The notes under the pieces: generated by a model | What the model was told of the DNA's origin: nothing | What the model saw: only the letters and a program-made list of their open reading frames with translations | Databases searched by the model: none | Position numbers and translations under genes: made by a program | Shown: one piece after another, positions 24,468-32,584 of the stretch | Numbering within the stretch: position 1 is the first letter of the stretch | How the letters are laid out: the number at the start of each line of letters is the position of its first letter | From: Gemmatimonadota bacterium | Lineage (GTDB): Bacteria; Gemmatimonadota; Gemmatimonadetes; Gemmatimonadales; Gemmatimonadaceae | Assembly: GCA_019510405.1 (NCBI GenBank) | Contig: JAEKKK010000126.1 | Coordinates: 1 to 32,584, forward strand | Reading direction: 5' to 3' | DNA length: 32,584 nt

Positions 24468-25465
24468 TCACGAGCAAGACAACCGGCCCCTCGGCAGCGG
24501 CTTCGTGCACGTCTTCGTCGTGCCGTTCTCCGTGATCTCCACCTTTGCCGTCGCGGAGCCGTCGTACGTCACCACCTCGCGGCGCGTCAGTGCGACCGCG
24601 GCCTCGCCCTCGTACTGCAGCGACGCCTGGATGCTGCGCACCGTTTTCCCCGCCGTCGGGTAGGCCGGTCCCGTGCTGCTCGACGTCACCGGGATCACCA
24701 GTCCGGTCGTCGTGTCGCCCACACCGTGCGCTGCGTGCTTCCCTGCGCGAGCCCGGTCACCGTGCGTGAGCTCGAGCTGTTGATCGTCGTCGTCGCCGTC
24801 AGCACACGCGACGTGTCGCCGAGGAGTCGTCCGCGCTCACCGCGACCGCGGCCCCACTCGCCGTGGCCACCGCCCGGTCCACGGTCGCCGCCGCGATCGT
24901 CGCCCGCCAGGCTGTCCGCCGCGCGATCGAAGGTGATCGTTCCGGAGGTCGACGACTCGGTGTTGACGCTGTTCGTCGTGAGCGAGTCGAACGCCGACTG
25001 CACGTTGCCCGCCGCGTCCTTGAACTGCACCGAGCGCTTCACGGTGAGGCCATTGCGCGTGATGTCGGGGCAGACGAGTCGGCCATTCGACGCGACGGCG
25101 GTGCTGTCCGCGCACCCGCGTCCGCCGGCGAACCGTCCGCCGAACGGGCCGTGACCGCCGCCACGCCCCTCGAACGCCACCCCGCCGATGAACGCGTCCT
25201 GGATGCCGCCGCCCATGAAGTCGCCATGGTCGAAGCGAGCTTCGCGGCCGCCGCCGAGCCAGAGGCCGGCCGATGGCGCATCGTCCGCGGACACGCCGAC
25301 GAAGCTGGAGGTCAGGTCACCGAAGCCGATCGGCACGGAGCCGAGCGCGGCGCTGAGTGCAGCGGTGGAGAGAGCGGACGGAGAGGAACCAGTGGCATCG
25401 CTGCAGGCCGCGACGGCGATGGTCGTCAGCCCGGCGACGGTCAGGCGTGCGAGTGAACGATTCAT
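24468..25465 (-). pseudogene. Putative lipoprotein gene split by a frameshift near 24700-24735
   Basis: MNRSLARLTVAGLTTIAVAACSD lipobox; frame 1 ends ...TVTGLAQGSTQRTVWATRRPDW*, and the protein-like continuation GDTTTGLVIPVTSSSTGPAYPTAGKTVRSIQASLQYEGEA... is in another frame (ORF 24468-24722). Confidence 0.7.
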
Positions 25466-25652
25466 GAATCGACTCCGATGTCGTGTGTTGAGCGAGGACT
25501 CCGGCAGAACACGCAACGGCCGCAGTACCTACGTGTCGGTGTCTGCGCGGCCGAGCTGTCCGAGCCGGTCGCCATTCAGACACGCCGCGTGTCGCCCACC
25601 CTACGCGCCAGGCACTCGCACCGGCCGGCGCACCGAGGGGACACCGAATCGG

Positions 25653-26885
25653 TCAGGCCGGGGCCGCTGCCGTGTGCGATGTGACGGCACGGGCGCGGCG
25701 AAGCGGCTGCCATCGAGCGTAGGTGACGCTCCGCCACAGCCACTCGGCGGGCCCGAACCGATAGCGCGCCAGCCACGCGTGGCTGAGCGCCATCTGCGCG
25801 CCGAACATCAGTGGCGCCACGACGATGTATGCGTACGGTCGCATACGCAGCTCCAGTCCATATCCCGCGCCGACGAGATCGATCACCAGCGCCTGGAGCA
25901 GGTAGTTGGTGAGGCCCATTCGCCCGGCCTCGCCGACGAGACGCAGTCGCTCGATCCAGCGTGGCCGGTACGCGACCAGAAGGATCACGCCGCCAGCGTA
26001 GCCCAGACAGAGCCACTGATCCTGCAGCAGGCCGAAGCCGAACTTGATCGGCCAGTCCGCGCCAGGGATCGGCACGTCGGGGAGATTGCGCAGCACCGTC
26101 CACGAGAGCGCCCACGACGCCACACCGAACGTCATCCATCCGATGATGAGGCGCACGTGCCGCTTCGGATCGTCGAGCACACCGTGTCGCACGGCGAGCA
26201 GTCCGAGGATGAACAGCGCGAGGTTCGACCCGGGCAGCAGATCGGGCCAGCGGTGCGGGAGGCCAGCGACGAACACGCCCCAACGCGCCGAGAACACTGC
26301 GCCGTAGTGATGGAGCTGCGCAGCGTCGTGCTCCATCGCCCAGATGTTGGGGCCCGCCAGGACATCAGGCGTCACCTTCCACCACGCGAGGAGTGTGCTG
26401 ACTTCCGCGACGACGGGCCGCGCACATGCGGCGATCAGCGCGAGCATGAGCAGTCGGCGCGTGGGCCACCGTCGGACGAGCAGCAGCACGAGTCCCCAGC
26501 ACGCGTACTCGAACAGGATCGCGAAGCCGAGTCCCACCGTCGCGAGGAGACCGAGCACGGCGAGCCCGGCGAGTCGCCGCAGATAGATCGGCACGACCGA
26601 CACGTCGCGCGACTCGAGTCGTCGCAGCAGCACGGCGAAGCCGACGCCGAACAGAAACGCGAATGTCCCCCACGCCTTCTGCTCGACGAAGATGTACACG
26701 AACCACCCGATCAGATCCTCGGTGCCCGAGACGGATCGCTCGAGCCGCTGGTGAAAGTGCACCAGGATCATGCTGGCGAGTGCGAGCCCGCGGAGGATGT
26801 CGAGCGAATGCAGTCGCTCGTCCGAATCGATCGGGGTGGGTGTACCGACAGCGGTGTGTGGAACGGATGCCGACGATGTGGCCAT
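25653..26885 (-). CDS. DUF418 family multi-pass membrane protein
   Basis: RLHSLDILRGLALASMILVHF; GRMGLTNYLLQALV; C-terminal FGPAEWLWRSVTYARWQPLRR is DUF418-typical. Confidence 0.85.
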   Translation of the reverse strand: MATSSASVPHTAVGTPTPIDSDERLHSLDILRGLALASMILVHFHQRLERSVSGTEDLIGWFVYIFVEQKAWGTFAFLFGVGFAVLLRRLESRDVSVVPIYLRRLAGLAVLGLLATVGLGFAILFEYACWGLVLLLVRRWPTRRLLMLALIAACARPVVAEVSTLLAWWKVTPDVLAGPNIWAMEHDAAQLHHYGAVFSARWGVFVAGLPHRWPDLLPGSNLALFILGLLAVRHGVLDDPKRHVRLIIGWMTFGVASWALSWTVLRNLPDVPIPGADWPIKFGFGLLQDQWLCLGYAGGVILLVAYRPRWIERLRLVGEAGRMGLTNYLLQALVIDLVGAGYGLELRMRPYAYIVVAPLMFGAQMALSHAWLARYRFGPAEWLWRSVTYARWQPLRRARAVTSHTAAAPA

Positions 26886-27129
26886 GGGCCGGCGGCGCCT
26901 CGCGCGATGGTGTGGGCGGCAGCAGCGACGGGAACGCGAACATAGCATCGCCTCGCCTCGGCGGCGACCGTCGCTGTCGATGATCGGCCGGCGTACGAAA
27001 CTGTACTAAGGCCTTGAAGGCCGCGGTCTTACGGGGCACGCTCGTTGCGCCTCCCCCTGCTGACACGCCGGACCAACGCCCGATCACGAGCCGGCCATCC
27101 GTCGATCAGCATGAGCGCAGGTGATTCCC

Positions 27130-27345
27130 ATGAGCGAGCCATTCCCCACGTCACTCCGTGCGCCAGCGTCGGCAGACGCCGCCACGGATCCGAACCGCCG
27201 GACGGACGACAACGTCCCGCGGCCGCACACCGCGCGCGACGCAGACGGCGCGAGCGTCGACCCCTCGCGCCGGAGCTTCGCGCGGCGCATCGACTGCTCG
27301 GCGAGCGCGTCGACGGTGGGGGAGAGTCGAATTCGCCACCGGTGA
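27130..27345 (+). CDS. Possible small disordered protein upstream of cphA
   Basis: MSEPFPTSLRAPASADAATDPNRRTDDNVPRPHTARDADGASVDPSRRSFARRIDCSASASTVGESRIRHR with caggtga SD and high GC3. Confidence 0.35.
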   Translation: MSEPFPTSLRAPASADAATDPNRRTDDNVPRPHTARDADGASVDPSRRSFARRIDCSASASTVGESRIRHR

Positions 27346-27379
27346 TCCGGGTCGGACGCGCGGCGCTGCGCGGCGCGAC

Positions 27380-29912
27380 GTGACGAGCGAGTCCCCGGCC
27401 ACGGTCGCCGACCGCGCCGACGACCTCCGCATCGTGCACGTGCGCACGCTGGGTGGGCCGAACCTCTGGCGCCTCGCTCCAGTGGTGCTCGCCGAGCTGC
27501 ACGTCGGCTCACTCGCCGAGTCTGCACCGGACGACGTGCCCGGATTCAACGACCGACTGCTGGCCGCGCTGCCCGGGTCCAGCGACGTGAAGGTCGAGCG
27601 CCCGTCGCAGTGGACCGCGTCATGGGCCGACGCGCTCGTTCGCGTCGCGCTCGAGTTGCAGCGACTCGCCGGCGCGCCCGCCACGTTCGGACGCGTCGTG
27701 TCGCACGCGCAGGGGCTGTGGACGGTCGTCGTCGGGTTCGCTCGTGATGCTCGAGGCGGCGCGACAGCGTGGGATCCCGGTGCGCCGGAATCCGGATGAC
27801 GGCGTCGTGCAGCTCGGGCTCGGCGCGGCCCAGCGGCGGCTGCACGCGACGATGACCGATGCCACGAGTCTGATCGCGACGGAGATCGCATCGGACAAGC
27901 ACCGCACGAAACGGGTGCTGAAGCGCGCCGGGCTGCGCATTCCCGAAGGCGACACGGCGCGCACGCTCGACGGCGCGCTGGAGATGGCGGAGGACATCGG
28001 CTTCCCGATCCTGCTCAAGCCGCTCTCGGCGAACAACGGCCGCGGCATCTCGGGGCGCATCGACACACCGGAGGGGGTGCGCGCGGCCTGGCCGCTCGCC
28101 GCGGCCGAGCATCAGGTCGTCGTCGTCGAGCGGTTCGCCGAAGGGAACGACCACCGCGTCGTGGTGGTGAACCGGCGCGTCGTCGCGTGCGTCGAGCGGG
28201 TGCCCGCGCACGTCGTGGGCGACGGACGCCGCAGCGTGCGTGCGCTGGCCGAGGAGATCAACCGCGACCCGAAGCGGAACAAGGCCGACCCCCGGTCGCC
28301 GCTCGCGCCGCTGCCACTCGACGCGCTCACCTCGGCGCACCTTGCACGCGCGGGTCGCACGCTCGACACCGTGCCCGACGACGGGGAGATAGTCTTCCTT
28401 CGCGCGACGGCGAACATCTCCACCGGTGGCACCGCGATCGACCGCACCGACGTGATCCATCCACGGAATCGTGCGCTGTGCGAGCTCGCGGCCGGCGCGG
28501 TGGGGCTCGACGTCGCCGGCCTGGACGTGCTCACGCCGGACATCGCCGTGCCGTTCGACGAGAATGGCGCCGTGGTGATCGAGGTGAACGCGTCGCCCGG
28601 CATCCGGATGCACACGGACCCCGACGCCGGCGTGCCGCGCGACGTGCCCGGCGCGATCCTCGACATGCTCTTCCCCACCGGCGCACCGACGACGATCCCC
28701 GTGCTCGCCGTCACCGGCACCAACGGCAAGACGACGACGACACGGCTTCTGGCGCATCTCTTCCGCACGACGGGGAAGCGCGTCGGATTCACCACCACCG
28801 ACGGCGTCTACTTCCAGCAGCACCTCCTGCTCGAGGGCGACCTCACCGGCCCGTTTGCCGCGAGCATCGTCCTCTCGCACCCGGACGTGGACGTCGCCGT
28901 CCTCGAGACGGCGCGCGGAGGGATTCTCCGCGCCGGACTGGGCTTCGACGCCTGCGACGTCGGGGTCGTGCTCAACGTCAGTGCGGATCACCTCGGGCTC
29001 GATGGCATCGACACGCTCGAGCAGCTCGCCGAGGTGAAGGGGGTGATCCCCGCCGTCGTGAAGCCGGGTGGACACGCGGTGCTCAACGCGGACGACCCGC
29101 GCGTGCTGGCGATGCGTGCGCGCACGCCGGGCACCGTCGTCCTGTTCTCCACCGCGCCGCCGGGCGAGAACGGCGACGTGGAGGCGCAGCTGGCGCGCGG
29201 CGGCATCGTCGCGCGCGTGGAGCACGACGGCAACGACGAGCGGATCGTCATCCGCGAGGGCGCGCGATGCGCGGCGCTCGCGACGGTGCGAGAGCTCCCG
29301 CTCACCTTCGGCGGCGCGGCGCGCTTCCAGATTCAGAACCTGCTCGCCGCGTCGGCCGCCGCGTACGCGCAGGGAATGCCCGTCGAGAGAATCCGCGAAG
29401 GGTTGCTCGGCTTCGTGCCGTCCGCCGAGCACACGCCCGGCCGGCTCAACGTGATCGAGACCACGCGTGGCCGGGTGATCGTCGACTACGCACACAACGC
29501 CGCCGCCGTCGCGGGACTCCTCGACTTCGTCGGGCGCCTGCCGGCGGAGCGGCGCATCGCGGTCATCAGCGTGCCGGGCGACCGACGTGACGAGGATCTG
29601 CGCGAGGTCGGCGCGCTGGCCGCGGGGATGGACTACGTGATCTTCAAGGAGCACGAGCACTATCGTCGCGGCCGCGCGCCGGGCGAGGGCGCGCGTGTCC
29701 TGGCGGAAGGGCTGCTCGCCACCGGTTTCGCGCCCGATCGCGTGGCGACCTTCCGCGAGGAATCCGACGCGGTCGCGCACGCGATCGGCCTCATGTGTCC
29801 TGGCAGCGTCGTCGCGCTCATCGTCGATGGGCCGGAGGTGGTGGAGCAGTTCCATCCCTACCTCGTCCCGCCCGGGACGGCCGATGCACGACGCCAGGGC
29901 GTGACGGCGTGA
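27380..29912 (+). pseudogene. cphA: Cyanophycin synthetase, interrupted near 27735-27746 by a frameshift with an apparent N-terminal-domain deletion
   Basis: Frame 1: LRIVHVRTLGGPNLW...WTVVVGF. Frame 2: LVMLEAARQRGIPVRRNPDDGVVQLGLGAAQRRLHATMTDATSLIATEIASDKHRTKRVL...VLAVTGTNGKTTTTRLLAHLF (ATP-grasp plus Mur ligase). Large intact ORF 27744-29912. Confidence 0.85.
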
Positions 29913-30000
29913 CGATGCGCGCACGACGCGTGCTCCATCGGGAGCCGAGGCACATTCTCTGCGCTTCGATGGCGCGCGCACATCCCCGGACGGAGACGCC

Positions 30001-31179
30001 ATGCACACACTGATCGAGAACGGCGAGGTCTACGCCCCGCAGCGCCTGGGACAGCGCTCCGTGCTCCTCGCCCATAGCAAGATCGCCGCGGTGGGCCGCG
30101 TGAGCCGCGCCGCGCTCGAGTCGCTCGGCGTCGAGCACGAGATCATCGACGCCGAGGGGTGCCTCGTCACGCCCGGCTGGGTCGACCCGCACATCCACCT
30201 GCTCGGCGGCAGCGGCGAGGAGGGGTTCAGCACGCAGACGCCCGAGTTCTTCGTCGACGAGATCGTGCGCTACGGCTTCACCACCGTCGTCGGCTGCCTC
30301 GGCGTGGACACGACGATGAAGACGATGCCGGGGCTGCTCGCGAAGGCGAAGGCGCTGGAAGAGGAAGGGCTCAACGCGAAGATCTGGACCGGGGGCTACA
30401 ACGTACCACCGACGACGATCCTCGGCTCGCCCCGCGAGGACATCATGTTCGTCCACGAGGTGCTCGGCGTCGGCGAGATCGCCATCAGCGACAAGCGCGG
30501 CATGGACCCCGACCCGCGTGCGCTCGCGCAGATCATGCACGACGCCCACATCGGCGGGATGCTCGCGAAGAAGGCGGGGCTCACGCACTTCCACGTCGGC
30601 GAGGGCGAGCGCCGACTGGCCAAGCTGCGCCAGGTCGTCGACGAGTTCGACGTCGAGCCGTCGTGGATCTACGCCACGCACATCGAGCGCAGCGAGGCGC
30701 TCATGCGCGAGGCGATCGAGCTGGCCGGTCGCGGCGCCGCGGTCGACATCGACACGGTCGAGGGAGATCTCGCGCGCTGGCTGCGCTTCTACTTCGACAA
30801 CGGCGGCGACCCGGACCGGCTCACCCTCTCGTCGGACGCGTCGGTCAACAGCCCGCGCGCCTTCGCCGAGCAGGTCTGCGATTGCATCCTGCACCACGGC
30901 TTTCCCATCGAGCAGGTGCTGCCGCTGGTCACGTCGAACACGGCGCGCATCCTCAAGTGGGAGGAGAAGGGCACGCTCGCGCGCGACAAGATGGCGGACG
31001 TGCTGGTGATGGAGCGCGACACACTGAATCTCCGCTACGTGTGGACGAAGGGGCGCTGCATGGTGCGTGACGGTGAGCTGGTCGCCCACCCGACATGGCT
31101 CGAGGAGAGCAAGCGCGAGATCGTGCTCCGGGGTGACGAGCGGCCCAAGCGCCAGGCCGAGGTACCGGCCGAGCGGTAG
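30001..31179 (+). CDS. Isoaspartyl dipeptidase-like amidohydrolase (IadA-type)
   Basis: GCLVTPGWVDPHIHLLGGSGEEGFSTQTPEF; GGYNVPPTTILGS; LTHFHVGEG; LSSDASVNSPR. Confidence 0.85.
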   Translation: MHTLIENGEVYAPQRLGQRSVLLAHSKIAAVGRVSRAALESLGVEHEIIDAEGCLVTPGWVDPHIHLLGGSGEEGFSTQTPEFFVDEIVRYGFTTVVGCLGVDTTMKTMPGLLAKAKALEEEGLNAKIWTGGYNVPPTTILGSPREDIMFVHEVLGVGEIAISDKRGMDPDPRALAQIMHDAHIGGMLAKKAGLTHFHVGEGERRLAKLRQVVDEFDVEPSWIYATHIERSEALMREAIELAGRGAAVDIDTVEGDLARWLRFYFDNGGDPDRLTLSSDASVNSPRAFAEQVCDCILHHGFPIEQVLPLVTSNTARILKWEEKGTLARDKMADVLVMERDTLNLRYVWTKGRCMVRDGELVAHPTWLEESKREIVLRGDERPKRQAEVPAER

Positions 31180-32574
31180 GCGAGACCGGGCACGGTATCG
31201 CCTCGCCAGGCGCCCCGCCGCGACCTGCTCAAGGCCGCCGCGCTCGCCACCGCCGGAATCGCCACCGCCGGCCCCTTCACCAGCGCGATCGCCGAGCACA
31301 TCACCGCCGGCTCGCATCCCGAGCTGGCGCCGCCGGCGCCCCCGAACCGCAAGTCCATGCGCGCGGTCCCGTTCGCGAAGCACGACGTCGTGCGCGTCGG
31401 GATGGTCGGCACCGGACTGCGTGGACGCTCCGTGCTCACCGAGCTGCTCGGCGTCGACGGGGTGAAGATCGTCGCGCTGTGCGACACTGTGCCCGACAAG
31501 GCGCGCATGGCCGCGAAGATGGTGACGGACAAGGGCCAGCCGGAGCCCACGCTGTACACGAACGGCGACCACGCATTCGAGCAGCTCGTCGCGCGCGACG
31601 ACCTCGATCTCGTCTACACGGCGACGCCGTGGGAATGGCACACGCCCGTCGCACTCGCCGCGCTCGCGCACGGCAAGCACGCCGCGAGCGAGTGCCCGAT
31701 CGGCACGACGCTCAAGGATCTCTGGGCGCTCGTCGACGCCAGCGAGCGCGCCCAGAAGCACTGCATGCAGCTCGAGAACTGCAACTACGGCTACAACGAG
31801 ATGATGGTCAACCGGATGGTCCACGACGGACTGTTCGGCGACGTGCTGCACGCCGAGGCGGCGTATCTGCACGACCTGCGCAAGATCCTCTTCGAGACGA
31901 AGGACGAGGGACTCTGGCGCCGCGCCTGGCACACGCGCTCGAACTCGAACCTGTATCCGACGCACGGACTCGGTCCCGTGAGCTGGTACCTCGACGTCCA
32001 CGCCGGCGACCGCTTCGACTACATCGTCGCCGTCGCCACGCCGGAGCGCGGACTGTCGCTCTACCGCGAGGAGACGGTCGACAAGTCGGATCCACGCTGG
32101 CGCGAGCGCTACATCACCGGTGATCTCAACACGTCGATCATCAAGACCGTGAACGGGAAGACCGTCATGATGCAGCACGACGTCTCCAACCCGCGCCCGT
32201 ACTCGCGCCACAACCGCGTCATGGGCACCAAGGGGACGTTCGAGGACTATCCGCCGCGCATCTATGTAGAAGGGCAGGCGGGGGGTGAGAAATTCCAGCC
32301 GATCGGTGACGACCACAAGAAGCAGTTCGAGCATCCGCTCTGGACCAAGCTCGGCGAGCAGGCACGCACCGGCGGCCATGGCGGCATGGACTTCGTGATG
32401 GCGTACCGCCTCATCGAGTGCATGCACGACGGGCTCGCTCCGGACTTCGACGTCTACGACGCGGCGGCGTGGAGCGCGCCGCTGCCGCTCACCGAGATGT
32501 CCGTCTCCAAGGGGAGCATGCCGATGAAGTTCCCCGACTTCACCCGCGGTGACTGGATGAAGCCGCGCGCATGA
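31180..32574 (+). CDS. Tat-exported Gfo/Idh/MocA family protein, GH109-like; start codon unresolved
   Basis: In-frame Tat signal APRRDLLKAAALATAGIATAGPF precedes the called Met at 31357; VRVGMVGTGLRGRSVLTELLGVDGVKIVALCD nucleotide-binding motif; HNRVMGTKGTFEDYPPRIYVEG. Confidence 0.75.
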   Translation, partial: ARPGTVSPRQAPRRDLLKAAALATAGIATAGPFTSAIAEHITAGSHPELAPPAPPNRKSMRAVPFAKHDVVRVGMVGTGLRGRSVLTELLGVDGVKIVALCDTVPDKARMAAKMVTDKGQPEPTLYTNGDHAFEQLVARDDLDLVYTATPWEWHTPVALAALAHGKHAASECPIGTTLKDLWALVDASERAQKHCMQLENCNYGYNEMMVNRMVHDGLFGDVLHAEAAYLHDLRKILFETKDEGLWRRAWHTRSNSNLYPTHGLGPVSWYLDVHAGDRFDYIVAVATPERGLSLYREETVDKSDPRWRERYITGDLNTSIIKTVNGKTVMMQHDVSNPRPYSRHNRVMGTKGTFEDYPPRIYVEGQAGGEKFQPIGDDHKKQFEHPLWTKLGEQARTGGHGGMDFVMAYRLIECMHDGLAPDFDVYDAAAWSAPLPLTEMSVSKGSMPMKFPDFTRGDWMKPRA

Positions 32575-32584
32575 ACACGCCCTT

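Noticed and set aside
27017-27035. AAGGCCTTGAAGGCC short palindrome upstream of the cphA region
   Set aside because: Only 6-bp arms with a one-base centre; too short to support as a terminator or operator.
29818-32427. 869-aa minus-strand ORF
   Set aside because: Antisense shadow of the dipeptidase-like and GH109-like genes; composition dominated by Arg/His/Asp/Val/Leu with no domain motifs.

Overview
GC-rich bacterial window, probably Gemmatimonadota-like (inferred from gene style only, no database search). Left part (about 0.2-8 kb): a minus-strand TolC / MacB permease / MacB ATPase / MacA export operon next to a LytS-type histidine kinase and LytTR response regulator, then a small glycine-zipper protein and a convergent Kup potassium transporter. 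Centre (10.4-22.9 kb): an unusual tailoring locus with two B12-binding-type radical SAM proteins, three SAM methyltransferases, an amidohydrolase, a PF14907-like nucleotidyltransferase, two GT4 glycosyltransferases, a polysaccharide pyruvyltransferase, an HprK-like P-loop kinase and a possible ~69-aa (minimum 56-aa) peptide gene. No lasso cyclase, PqqD or sortase is visible. Right part: an orphan MbcA/ParS-like protein, a secreted protein, a frameshifted lipoprotein, a DUF418 membrane protein, a cyanophycin synthetase broken near its N-terminus, an isoaspartyl dipeptidase-like protein, and a Tat-exported Gfo/Idh/MocA (GH109-like) protein without an obvious start codon. The most striking non-coding signal is a recurring architecture: degenerate 7- or 8-nt tandem repeats used as the two arms of inverted repeats, seen at four loci with four different unit sequences. 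Related GCATCCCC octamers occur inside a response-regulator linker, and GGGGTCAGA REP-type hairpins extend a methyltransferase reading frame.
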